From Mesostigma viride (lineage: Eukaryota > Streptophyta > Mesostigmatophyceae > Mesostigmatales > Mesostigmataceae), in the NCBI GenBank assembly GCA_009746045.1, contig RPFO01000015.1, forward strand, positions 1,202,529 to 1,264,528: a DNA stretch of 62,000 nucleotides, written 5' to 3'. The notes below the pieces were generated by a model. The model saw only the letters and a program-made list of their open reading frames with translations, searched no databases and was not told where the DNA came from. Numbering within the stretch: position 1 is the first letter of the stretch; each line of letters starts with the position of its first letter. The translations under genes were made by a program, and so were the position numbers. Below, piece by piece: positions 21,835 to 32,748 of this stretch.

Positions 21835-21951
21835 CTGATTTGGCACGCCGCAAAGGTGAAAACCATTTGCGTTCAGTGCCGGTCCGCGGAAAACGCGATC
21901 TGCAAATGAATCCAGGCCGGAATCGAACTTGGGACCTCTCGCACCAACTTT
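21835..21951 (-). mobile_element. tRNA-related SINE, 5'-truncated, with perfect 15-bp target duplication
   Basis: The 117-bp body is bounded by identical copies of TGTCCTGCAATTATT (21820-21834 and 21952-21966). On the minus strand it begins near GGTGCGAGAGGTCCC, followed by AAGTTCGATTCC, which resembles a tRNA B box. It then has a unique part ending in CCAAATCAG. The same body recurs in plus orientation at 41663-41786. The duplication is strong evidence of retroposition. Confidence 0.75.
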
Positions 21952-21966
21952 TGTCCTGCAATTATT

Positions 21967-22995
21967 GCTCGCTCGACCATGAGAACTGCCGCCGGCGTGG
22001 CGCCAGCCCTGCACCACCTGGCTCAGCCTGGTATGGACATTCCTGCAGGATCTATGTGCCAACGACGGACGATCTTCTGGGAATACCTTCCGGCCAAAAC
22101 GATAGACGACAGTGTCAAAAATGTCCCGGGAATGCCCAAACTGCTCCTTCCTTTTGCAAATTTGGACGACGGGCTCATTGTGGTAAGACCAAAAACCTCC
22201 TTCCCGTCCAAATTTTTGCCGACGACGGAGGGTTGGGTACGACCAAATTTGGCTTGATGTCACCCCTCCTCGCAAAATGCCGCCCTTTTTTGCTACGCGG
22301 GAATCTGGTGTTACGACTCAGCCCTCTACCTCCGCCTCTACCTCTAATCGGTCTAATACTACCTAAATTAGTGAGGCCACCTCTAGTTAATCCCTGTGCG
22401 AAAGACGAACGTGACGAGCTGGATCTCAATGCATTTACGTAAGTACGACTATAATACGCCATAAGCCATTTAACCGAAACCCCGTTTATTCCAGGAATAG
22501 AGGAAGGAACACACTACACTGCCATGACCCTAGCTACTATATGTGTCAATTCATTAACACACGCCGAGTGCCAACATGAGGGGTAGAACGTGCATAAATG
22601 ATCACCAACGGTCCAGCATGCTCGGGCCGACATGGCGCTCGCCTACAATTGCACAGATGCACGCTGGTCCACTACATTCTACCCGAAGGATAAGGACCAC
22701 TACTAAAGTACGCGGCGCGACGCCAAATGCATCCAATGCACCACGGTACCGGGACAACAGTGTCCACCGGTACAAGCCACACGTAAACCTAGGAACGACT
22801 GAGGCAAAGGACCTAATTTACGTCTGTAACTGTGACAGATTGTTACGCGACATAACACCTCCCCCCCCACAAAGGTAGGGAGCCCTCTCCCTACGCACAA
22901 GGAGGAAACCAAAGGAGTAGGAATAACCTAACGCACCCAACACAAGAAGTCCAGCACAATCGACAGACCATCCAAGGTACAAAGCACCAACTGAA
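21967..22995. other. intergenic stretch, no recognised gene
   Basis: Open frames on both strands lack recognisable domains. A segment around 22190-22270 (on the minus strand, GAGGAGGGGTGACATC and CCGTCGTCGGC) resembles 21150-21230, suggesting fragments of one interspersed repeat. Nothing else is supported. Confidence 0.4.
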
Positions 22996-25400
22996 TTGGC
23001 ATATGAATTTGTTAATCTGGTGAAGGCGAAAGCCACCAAGAAGTACAAGTGGCAGCCTAAGGGCTACTCAGAGGCAAAGGTTGACAAGATCGAGAAATTC
23101 ATGAAGACTGATTTTCGTCGTCGGGACGCTGAGTCTAAAAGGGCGCTGAATGCGGAGGCAAAGGCTAACAAAAAGAAGAACGCGGAGGTGAAGGCGGCGG
23201 AGAACTGAGGCGGAGAAGGCGGAGAAGGAGAAGGCTAAGGAGGCCAAGAAGCAGAAGAAAACTGGACAGGTACGATCGTTGTAGAAGGTTAGACGTCTCG
23301 CTGCAGTTAGACGCTTACTGGCTGCGGGATTTGGCGTGGGGTTTCAGTATGGTATTATTCCAACAGAATTTTGTACATCCCTGACTGAACAGGATGTCGT
23401 GGTCGGCCTAAATATTACTGACTTGATCGAATCCTTTGGTCCTTTTCGATTTTTTACTTCAGGATGACGGGGGGGAGGAAGACGCCACGGTGGAGAAGAA
23501 GTTACCCGGCCATGATGCCGTGTTCGCGCTGGTGAAGGATATGCTCAACTACTGCTCGGGGAGGCGGATGGCGGCCGAATCTGACCGGCCAAACTGGCCC
23601 GAGTTCTCCCCCTTTCTTGAGCTGCTCAAGTCTGACTCAACAAGCTGTTGAAAGAGGGGGTACGTGCTCACGACCAGCGGGAAACCCGACACCGACCCTG
23701 TCATTGAGAGCTAGAAGCGGGCGAAAAAGGTCGACTCGAACAGGAGGAGGTGAGGGACGAGAACATCCGGAAGGCCAATGCTCTCAGGGAATTGAGGGAA
23801 ACGCGTTGGATTCGGCCGGCCGATTAAAAGAGGACCGGATGTTTCAGTATGCGGATCAACACGGTCAACGCGCTTATTTTGCCAGAGGCTTTGAGGCAGC
23901 GGCAATTGAACCTCGAAACCATTAAGGAGAACGGCCGCATTCTCCTAAATGCGAGGAACAACAGCTTGCACTTCAAGGTTTGCGTCCCGGTCTGGCAGTT
24001 CCCTTTTCAGGCGCTTGCCGAATCCCAACTGGAAAAGTTTGAGAAGCAACTCTTGAGCATGCCGGAGTTCGTGAAGTGGCTGAAGATTTACCACGGTGGT
24101 ATAGGACCGACCCCGACGATGTGGGCTCGAGGTACTATCGGCCCCTTTCTGATCTTGAAGTTGACGTGTACCTTAACACGGAGTCCACCACCTCTTTCCT
24201 CGAGAGAGGGCTTGAGTGGCGTACCTACGCCAGGGTGGACGAAGTTGAAAGAGTTTTGCCTCAGGAAATTTTCAACAGTCGGGATGTTTTCAACCTGCTG
24301 TGCACGACGGCTATGAAACTTCACGACCCGAAATTTTTTGAGGAAAACCGCCCGGTACCGTATCTGGTTCTCAGGTTCGCTGTGGTTGATGGGAACCATT
24401 ACTTCAAGGGGCTGAAGTCCTTTCAGAGGCCGGGAGGGGATGATGGCGGGTGGGCAGAGATTCGGAAACTGATGAATGAGGGTGGGGCGGAGTCCAATTT
24501 CGCAGAAACTCCTGAAAAGGCGGAGAAAGCGTTCCAGGAACTGTTGCGGAATTTCCGTGGAGGTTACATGGGTACGAATGTCATTCTTCTGAAGGGTGGC
24601 GACCTCCTCCCGTCGTGGGGTGAGCTGCGACGTCTACCTAAAGTCGATGTAAGTGGTTCTGAGCTAGTTTCTTCAATTACTGACGTGTTTTGGAGTTCCC
24701 GTTGCACGCCAAGTGTGATGTCAGCTGTCTATTTTGGCAGGGTCTAGCTGCGGGTAGACCCTCGGAATTTTCGTGGTGATTTTTTGTGTGCGTTTCAAGT
24801 TTTTTGGTAGGGCCTAGCTGCAGCTAGACCCTTTTTTTAGTTGGCATTTTCGTTGCGTATTGTCGGCTGTTTCTTTTTCGAATTTTGTTAGGGTCTAGCC
24901 GCTGAGCTATATCCCTCACCTTTCATGGCTGAGTTTTTCGTTGCTCGCTCGATGTTATTTGATGTCGCAGGAAGTTACAACTGAACAGCAAGCTGGAGAG
25001 GCTGTTCGACATCGCCAAGGGGGCGAATTCGGAGGACTTAGCCGTGGCGGATCGTACGCTGGGCCAGGCGTTGCTTGACGTGTGGAACTATAACAAGCTA
25101 TATCTACACGGCAAAGTCACGCGTGGGAAGGGCCACTTCATTGCGGATGGCCACTACACCAATTTGCTCACGTACATCCTCCCGGCTATGCGGCATGCGG
25201 CGGGAAGGGAAGGGAATGTGGAGCCGGCCAAGGGTGATGAGTTGGATATACACGAGGAGGAAGCAGAACGGGAAAAAAAAAAGCGACCCAGCCTTCACAG
25301 CATTCCGCTTACAGTCGCACGCTGGCCAACACGTTTCTCCGTCTGACACAGGAGCAGACTGATGATCCTGCCGCAACGAGACCCGCGTCTGAGGAGGTGA
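22996..25400 (+). pseudogene. unrecognised intron-containing gene, 5' block (frameshifted)
   Basis: Exon-like segments are 22996-23269 (MAYEFVNLVKAKATKKYK, then Lys/Glu/Ala-rich), 23463-23650 (GHDAVFALVKDMLNYCSGRR), about 23850-24648 (one frame with NGRILLNARNNSLHF, then YNTEST-like VYLNTESTTSFLERGLEW to RRLPKVD), and 24971-25380 (LQLNSKLERLFDIAKGANS to YILPAMRHAAGRE). GT-AG borders fit at 23270-23462 and about 24649-24970. Single-base shifts occur near 23205, 23640, 24095 and 25280 (an A run). No family is recognised. The composition is that of a genuine coding sequence, so this looks like a decayed gene or unknown element. Confidence 0.5.
24720..24930 (+). repeat. three hairpin-forming repeats in an intron
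   Basis: Within the intron-like stretch 24649-24970, three similar units about 75 bp apart carry GGGTCTAGCTGC...GTAGACCC, GGGCCTAGCTGCAGCTAGACCC (with a perfect palindromic centre) and GGGTCTAGCCGCTGAGCTATATCCC. Each can fold on itself. A related AGACGTCTCGCTGCAGTTAGACG sits in the preceding intron at about 23290. Confidence 0.6.
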
Positions 25401-25429
25401 TGATGCAAAGGTGCAAATAATTTCGCGAA

Positions 25430-26312
25430 TGCAGAGGGGGAGAAGAAAGGGCAGAAGGTGTCTTGGACGGCCTTCAGGAACTTGTCCAGCTTTCCGATGA
25501 TGGACGCTGTGATCGATTGCATCATGAGCTGCCAGGTTGGGCCGGAAAAGCTGTCCAAGTTGGCGGAGTTCGTGAAGGATGTGCTGGAGTGCCTGCAGCT
25601 CGGACCATTTGCGCCAAATTTAATGAGGAAGTGACGCTGGAAGGGGAATGCAAGGACACACACGGCCATTTTGTGGCGTCTCGTATTTTCGAACTCGTCT
25701 TCAATCTCCATCCTCTCCCTCGGCTGGTCGGCAGGGATGAGATTGTGGCCAGATACAAGGAATTTTGGGATGTGGCCGTCATCATAACGAGGAACATCGC
25801 CTACTTTCTTAAAGCCAAAAAACACGCCGCACATCTGAGGATTCCGAGAAAGGATCTCATGACTGGCCAGATCGACTTTCAGGAGATTCTGCTAAAGGAG
25901 AGCGTGCACAAGACGGTGCCGCAGGATCTTTTGGCTCCGGAATCATGCTTTTAAACAGTATGTACAGTGCAATTGGATTACTCCAAGGGGGGCCGAAGGA
26001 GGCGACGGTGAAGGGGAAGGAGAAGGAGGCGAAGGGGAAGGGGAAGGCGAAGGCGAAGGAGAAGGAGGAGGGAGGAGGAGGAGGAGGAGGAGGAGGAGGA
26101 GGAGGAGGAGGAGGAGGAGGAGGAGGAGGAGGAGGAGGAGGAGGAGGAGGAGGAGGAGGAGGAGGAGGAGGAGGAGGAGGAGGAGGAGGAGGAGGAGGAG
26201 GAGGAGGAGGAGGAGGAGGAGGAGGAGGAGGAGGAGGAGGAGGAGGAGGAGGAGGAGGAGGAGGAGGAGGAGGAGGAGGAGGAGGAGGAGGAGGAGTGGG
26301 AAACTTTTTATA
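25430..26312 (+). pseudogene. unrecognised gene, middle block with (GGA)n
   Basis: One frame reads VSWTAFRNLSSFPMMDAVID to LQLGPFAPNLMRK; an adjoining frame continues FNEEVTLEGECKDTHGHFV, RIFELVFNLHPLPRLVGRDE and KDLMTGQIDFQEILLKES up to about 25950. The DNA then turns into GAAGG/GGCGAAG repeats and a pure (GGA)n tract. The frame change near 25620 makes the block defective as it stands. No domain is recognised. Confidence 0.45.
26071..26296. repeat. (GGA)n microsatellite, about 75 units
   Basis: An uninterrupted GGA run occupies about 226 bp and is introduced by imperfect GGCGAAGGAGAAGGAGG repeats. It would encode polyglycine on the plus strand and polyproline on the minus strand. It follows the coding-like block directly, and I take it as expanded low-complexity sequence. 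Confidence 0.95.
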
Positions 26313-26646
26313 AGTGGCAGAGTCTGGACTGGGGCCGTCGCCGGGTCTGGTTTTGCTGTCAGACATTAGACGGCGATGGTGACAAGTCGTTTGTCAAGCA
26401 GGTAGTTAGAATATTGCGGCGTCAATATTCTGATCACTCTTGAAGGAATAGTGCCGGGTGCCGAAGCCTAGAGTGCGCAGGGCTAATTGCGCGGCCCAGG
26501 GGCCGGAGGCGTAATTAGGCTTAATTACGGAGGCCAGGGGGCCGGCGTAATTAGTCTGCGGAAGGCTGGGAATTCGTGAGTGCGCGGGCTGGCAGTGGGC
26601 TAGTGGCGAGCGAACGATCCTCGTCCCGCGTGTCAAATTTAAGTTA

Positions 26647-26752
26647 AGCAATTAGCCCGGCTAACTGCTTTTATACGTCGAAGGTTCACTTCGACTACTT
26701 GCGCGCAAGTAGTCGAAGTGAACCTTCGACGTATAAAGCCATGCTAATTGCA
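26647..26752. repeat. palindrome with 34-bp perfect arms
   Basis: The arms 26670-26703 and 26704-26737 are exact reverse complements with no spacer, centred on ACTTGCGCGCAAGT. Further out, GCAATTAGC and GCTAATTGC continue the symmetry after small bulges. The surrounding 26313-26890 has no recognised gene. Confidence 0.95.
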
Positions 26753-26889
26753 GGTGGCAGGCGAGGTTGCCATAGCTTCACCCCACCACTTTCCCTTGGG
26801 CGGGCCTTTTCCTTGCGTGAGCCTGCTGAACTTGGCGGACATTTGGGGTGGGAAGTGGAGGGACTTTGAGAGAGGGTAGTGGTCGTTCG

Positions 26890-28028
26890 GTGCTTGCCCG
26901 AGAGCTTTGGAAACTCCCGATTATAATGGGATCTACGATCATGTGCTGAGGGTTTGCGCCCAAGAGTTTTTCTCCAGGTTTGAACCGATGGTGATCGTAT
27001 TTGGTACCACGCTGGCGCTCCTTGTTTTTGAAGAGATAGTGAACAGGCTCGTGAAGGGGATTGAGTTGTGGGAAGAGGCGGAAGAGGCTCGCGAAGGTGA
27101 TGGGGGCCCTAGGGTCGGAAGGGGGAAGAAGCGCAAAGCTTTCCGTGACTCCGGGGGTCCTTCGTCGGCCGTGCTCGCGAGGGATGACCGAGAGGTGTTG
27201 GAGCCTGGGAGGGGATGGAGGGGATGGAGGGGATGGAGGTCCGGCATGCAGGAGGGTCTACTTGCAGAGAGACCACCGTCGAGGTGAGAACGCAGCCGTC
27301 CGAACAGATGACGGGGCCTGAAGGTGATGTTAGTGCGGATCCGCCTGCGGCGAAGAAGCCCGCTTCTCAACTTCCCAAGCAAGTGACTCGACGGGCAGTT
27401 GTGGAATTGGACGCTGAGGATGATGGAGGAGGGCCTTCCAAGCCTGCCCCGCCTCAGCCCGTTGCTCAGGTTCCCAAGAAACAGCTTCGAAAGCCACTTG
27501 CGCCACAGGCGGATTCGGACGATGATGAGAAGGAGGAGGAGGAGCAGCACTCGTTGCTTCCAAGAAATCGGCCAAGGGTGGGAAGGCTGCCAAGCCTGCC
27601 CCGCCTCAGCACGTTGCTCAGGTTCCCAAGAAACAGCTTCGAAAGCCACTTGTGCAACAGGTGGAGTCGGACGATGAGCACGAGGAGGAGGCTGAGGAGC
27701 ACGTTGATTCCAAGAAATCGGCCAAGGGGGGGAAGGCTGCCAAGCCTGCCTTGCCTCAGAAACGGCGTCGAAAGCCAGTTGTGCTTTCAGATTCAGAGGC
27801 GGACGATGAGGAGGAGAAGGAGGAGGAGGATGGAGGCGGAGAGGAGGAGGACGGGGGGGAGGAGCGCGTGGCTTCCAAGAAGTTACCCAAGCCCGCGAAG
27901 ACTGCCAAGGTTGCCGAGCCCGCCCAAACCGCCCCGCCTGCCCCTCACACCCAGACGGGGTCTACCTGCGAGCAGAGGTCGAAGGAAAAGGCCAAAAAGG
28001 GTAAGAAAAAATCTGCGAGTGAATTCTG
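26890..28028 (+). pseudogene. unrecognised gene, block with acidic/basic repeats
   Basis: A frame starting METPDYNGIYDHVLRVCAQE contains a hydrophobic stretch (MVIVFGTTLALLVF) that could be a membrane segment. It then becomes charged. From about 27370 three to four units of roughly 140 bp repeat, encoding AKPAPPQHVAQVPKKQLRKP and an acidic block (ESDDEHEEEAEEH). The frame shifts between units. The block ends KKGKKKSASEFW at a GT donor (28029). The composition is typical of disordered nuclear proteins, but no family is assigned. Confidence 0.45.
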
Positions 28029-28123
28029 GTATGTCGACTGTTTTGATTTCTTACGGTTGGCAATCCGATTTCTTCTAACTCGATTTTAGTAATTCGTTGA
28101 TGGGATGATCGGTTTGCGCGCAG

Positions 28124-28705
28124 GTAAGGAGGATGTGGAGCAGTTACTTCGCTTGGCAAATGTGGCGGTGGGCTTCGGACCAGCGGCTGTACATGCTGAC
28201 ACTTCCGGAGGGGAGGAGCCTAAAGGGGGTGGAAGACAGTCAGGCGCGAGGCGATGAGGATGATGAGAAGCCCACGTTGGAAATGAGACTTATGGACGGG
28301 GAAATGGGGTTCGGAGCACCAGAGGCCTTTTGGTCTGATGGGTGGACTTTAGCCATTATGCAGGCAGGGAACAAGGATACGGCTAAGCCAATGTATGCCA
28401 AGTTAGAAGACGCCATGCTTTATGGGCAGGTGTCTGGATACGACACCAAGTGGAGGGACGTCGCATTTAAGTTTTTTGCTGAGGGGGAGAACGTAGGGAA
28501 GTTGAAGAACAAGTTGTGGTGGATGCCGCTGGACTACGCGATAAAGGTGGTAAAGCTGACGGATGGCAAGAGCTGGAAGGATGTGGAAGTCTGGGCGCCT
28601 GCAAAGGAGATCGATAGCAAGAGGAGGAAGTCGAAAACAAACGGAACAGCAGATCGCGGAAGCGAAATTACGGAAGAGGCCCTCGAAAACTTGAGGGGAA
28701 GTTAG
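28124..28705 (+). pseudogene. unrecognised gene, 3' block
   Basis: After a 95-bp intron (28029-28123, ending TTTGCGCGCAG) one frame reads KEDVEQLLRLANVAVGFGPA and shifts near 28250. The other continues KPTLEMRLMDGEMGFGAPEA, FWSDGWTLAIMQAGNKDTA, LWWMPLDYAIKVVKLTDG and ends ENLRGS at 28705. It probably is the end of the gene starting at 22996, judged by strand, spacing and style. Function is unknown. Confidence 0.45.
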
Positions 28706-28959
28706 CACTTGGACATGCGCAGGCAATGCTCGTCCTATGTTTAATTAATACAAAGGTTAGGATGATGTCGAGTCTCTCCATGTGAAATTGACATGAATTA
28801 CTAAATTTCAAGCCTCTCGAAGTGGAATATATGCTCAAATTGACATGAATTAAGCAATATGACACCAAATAATTTCGCGCAAAAATACGCGATCGGACGA
28901 TTGAAACTAGCGTTTTTTTGTAGCAAAATGCGCGAAAAACTACCACATTCTCCGTGGGA

Positions 28960-31900
28960 CCGCCCCGCTGGGGCCCTCGCCCGTGTCCGTGCGCCGCCAG
29001 CCCAACGCGCATGCCCCGACACCTGCCTCCCCTGTGCGTGGTCATGGGTCGCGCGCCGGCTTGGCTGCCTCCTCCGGCGCCCCCCTCCCGGCCGTGGGGG
29101 CCGTCCCCGGGCCGCTCTTGTCCTCGGCTGCTGCGAGCCCTGCTGACCGCCCGGCGGCCGGCCCCGCCCTGGGTTCCGCGGCGGCCGCGGCCCCTGCAGC
29201 TGTCGCTCCTCTGCATGGCGGACCCCTCACCCTCACCCTCTCGGCCCGGGGCCGCCTGACCGGGTGGGCGCACCCCCTCAGATGGCTTCCATTATTGCCA
29301 AGTCGATGGTCCCCTTGGTGACCCGTGTGGCGCGCGCCTGCCCAACCGGAATTCGTTGCTGGTGCACATTGAATCGGGCTTCCCACCCCCACATCACGGA
29401 GGAAGCCATGCGCGCCATGGACTGCTACCGCTACCCGGCAGCCCATTGCCCAGCGGATTTTTTCGATCCACGGGCGGTACTGCAACATGAGCGGCAGTGC
29501 CGCCGCCAACCCCCCCAGAACGGCCTGCCCGGCGGCCCGGCGACCGCACCGGCCTCCCGGTGAGGGGCGGCCCCTCGGTCGGCCCCCGCCCCTCCTCCGG
29601 CCTCGCAGGGTACGAGCGATCCGGGGGACCTCTCGGCAGGCTGGGCATTCCTGGCCACGCTCCCTTTTGCCGCCTGTGCGCGCAACCCTTGCATGACGCT
29701 CCCGGACGTCCCTCACCACGCCCGGAGCTTGTTTACGTGCTGCGCCCTGCTTTCCCTGGCCCGGATGCATAGTCACCCTCTCGACGAACTCGGCCACAAG
29801 CTGTTTCTCGTCACCCCCCGGCTCCTCTTAGCGCCGTTGGAGCGGGGCGTGCGTGGCGTACAGGGTGCGGTCATCGCTCGCTGCCGGCGGTTCCTCCTCG
29901 GGGATTGGGAAGGGCTGTGGGCGCTGCAGCCTCCGGCCTCCACCCGGGTGTCGGGGGCCGCCTCCTTTGCCCGGGTGGAAGCTGACGTCATGCGGTTGGT
30001 GAAGGTAGGTGAATTGAGCCGGGCCATGCAAAAGCTTGAACTGACCGCGTTGGCTCCCTCCACTCCCCCGACCCTGCAGGCTTTGCGCGACCTTCACCCC
30101 GACGAACCGGCCTTTGCGGTGCCCGCCCCGGCCACCCCCCCGCCCCCGCCTATTGTCCTGGACCTGGACATCTTCACGGCTGTGCTGAAGGATCTGCCGA
30201 ACGCCTCCTCCACCGGCCCCTCAGGCTGGCGCTACGAGCACCTCTCCGTGATGGCGGGCCATGGCGGGGCGACCGCACTCTTTGAGGCTGCCGCCGACTT
30301 GGCCGCGGGGTCCCTGGCCCCCGCGGCGCGCCCTTGGCTGGCTGGGGCACGCCTCATTGCCCTCCTGAAAGACGACGTCCCCCCGCCTGCTGGCCGCGTT
30401 CGTCCCATTGCTTGCGGCGAGGTCCTACGCAAGCTGGTGAGTAAGGTCATTTGTCGCCAAAAGGCCCCCGAGTTTCGCGCCTACTTCTGCCCCAACCGGA
30501 GTGATACTGAGGAGTCCGTCGCGGCCCAGCTTGGCGTCGCCACCAAAGGGGGCAGCGACATCATCGTGCACACAGTTCAGGCCTACCTCGAGACGCATCC
30601 GACCCATGTGGCGCTGAAGGTGGATTGCCACAATGCGTTCAATGCTGTCACCAAGGCTAGCATCTTTGAGGCCGTCGGCGAGGCGTTCCCTGACCTTCTT
30701 GCGTGGACAGCAGCCTGCTACGGCGAACCCACTCAACTCTCCTTCCTCATGGAGGATGGGACGTTCGCCGACATCGCTTCCCGCACGGGAACCCAGCAAG
30801 GTGACCCCCTCGGCCCCTTTTACCTGTCTGCCCCGCTGCACAAGGCTCTCCAAGGTGTCCACGCTGCGCACCCGGATGTCGTGCTCCTCGCCTATATGGA
30901 CGATATCCATGCCCTTGGCCCGGCCGACGCTGTGGTTGCCGCCCTGGCTGCCCTTGAAGTGGCCATGGCGGCCATCAACCTTCGGCTCACCCTCCCCAAG
31001 TGTGCAGTCTTTTCGCCCCAGGGGGACTGCTCTGGCTTCCCCGCGGCTATCCCGGGGGCATTGGCGCGGGCGCGTGGTTTCTCGTGCCTGGGCGTCCCTG
31101 TGGGTGACCCTGACTACGTCGAAGAGGAGCTCCGGGCCACCGTGGAACAGCGCACCCATGTCCTCGAGACTTGGGCGCGCCTCAAGGACCCCCAGACCAA
31201 AGGGCTCCTCCTGTGGTTTTGCGCCCACCCGCGGGTGGTTCACTGGCTCCGTGGCGCTCCCCCCCACTTGGTGCGGCTTGCCGCGGAAGGCCATGACGAG
31301 CGCATTCAGGCCGCCTTGCAGGTGCTCCTCCCCGGCCCTAGCCTGCCAGCTCACTCCATGCGCTTGGCCACCCTCCCCTGCCGCATGGGCGGGTGTGGGC
31401 TCACCCGCGCCGCCCGCCTCGCCCCCGCCGCCTTCCTTGGCTCTGTTGCTCAGGCCTGGGCGGAGATCCGCCGGTTGGTCCCAGCGCCGTCAGCGCCATT
31501 CCCGACTTGGTCACCCCATCCCCCTTCCCCTTTGTGCAGGCTGTGCAGGATTCTTACCTCGGGATCCAGCAGGCTTGCGACCTCGTCCGCCCCGCTCAGG
31601 CCGTCCACCGTCGCCTGCCCCGGGGCACGCCCGGCGTGTCCACTGTCGTCAGTCCTAGTGTCTTCCCTGCCTGCGTTCATGAAAAACAACAAAAGACCTA
31701 CGCGGGTATACTACACTGTGCCGACTGGATGGGTCTGCATGCGAGCTTGAACGATCAGGGGAAGGCTTGGCTTCACTCCGTTTCCCTTGAGGGGAGCGTG
31801 GGGTCCGCATTCCTGCGCGCCCTCCCCATGAGCCCTTTGTTCACTGGTTCCGGCCCTTTACGCCATCGCTCTCCGCCACCAGCTCTTTGCCCCGCAACCT

Positions 31901-32748
31901 CTCATCACGGCGGGTGCGTCCTGCGGCAGCTGCGGGCTTGCTCTGGATACTACTGGGACGCACTACATCGCGTGCATGGGTGGCCAGCAGAACCAGAACT
32001 GGTTCCTCTATCTCCATACCGCTCTCCTCCGGGTGTGTGTGCCATGGTTCGGTCGGTCTTTCCCCACTCCACCATCAAGTGCGAGGACGCGGATGGGGCC
32101 GCCCTCTACTCACCTAACCACCGCCCCGACATTACCGTGCGTGACTACGACGGGCAGGGTTGCCACCTGCTCATCGATGTCTCCGTGGCTCGGCCGCTCT
32201 CTGGTCGCCACATCCTCCGGGCGGCTGTGGATGCCGGCGCTGCTGCCGCTGTGGCTGAGCGCGACAAGTTTGCCTCCTACGGCAATGTGGGGCCCCACCG
32301 GGTCATCCCCTTTGTCCTTGAGGAGTTCGGGGCCATGGGCCCCAAGACCGCGGATTTTTTCCACGAGTGCTGCCACTGAGCGCCGTCAAGACCGCCTCGA
32401 CCTCGAGGGTCAGACCGCCCCGTGGTCTGCGCCCGCACGTGGTCCTCGTATTGGCGGCAGCGCCTGTCACTCGCCCTCACTCGCACCGTGGCTGATGTGT
32501 TATTCCGCCGCACCCGGGCCGACTTTGTCGCGACCCATGCGGTCTAGATCCCTCCCAGGCCTGCATGGTGGGCCGGCAGCGCTGTTGCTGCGTGTCGTAG
32601 TTTGATGTAGTTAGTTGTACCTTGTGCAGCTGGCGTGATCCTTGGATGTCCGTGTCAGAATACTATTTCTTCAGGGTTCTTCTTCTTTTCGGGGTTTTCA
32701 TGTTGCATGCCAATCTCACCACCGTAATCTATCATTATTAATGAATAT
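28960..32748 (+). mobile_element. LINE with restriction-like endonuclease, long copy (copy 2)
   Basis: This copy extends about 900 bp further 5' than copy 1 within its ORF. It also has upstream GC-rich sequence with zinc-finger-like residues (CPADFFDPRAVLQHERQC near 29450-29510; FCRLCAQPL near 29670). The coding region ends at about 32547 and is followed by roughly 200 bp of 3' untranslated sequence. There it meets an inverted copy of itself at an AT-rich centre. Confidence 0.85.
29693..32547 (+). pseudogene. non-LTR reverse transcriptase-endonuclease polyprotein (frameshifted)
   Basis: The main frame (29693-31750) covers an N-terminal region, then ARLIALLKDDVPPPAGRVRP, LKVDCHNAFNAVTKAS (catalytic Asp), GTQQGDPLGPFYLS and VLLAYMDDIHALG (Asp pair). 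The thumb region includes KGLLLWFCAHPRVVHWLRG. A shift near 31490 moves the reading to 31393-32379, with NHRPDITVRDYDG and HLLIDVSVARPL for the PD-(D/E)XK endonuclease. A second shift at about 32378 leads to the C-terminus shared with copy 1. The RT palm is intact in this copy, but the polyprotein is not. Confidence 0.88.

Noticed and set aside
25857-26366. Polyproline protein on the minus strand
   Set aside because: It is the reverse reading of the (GGA)n microsatellite.
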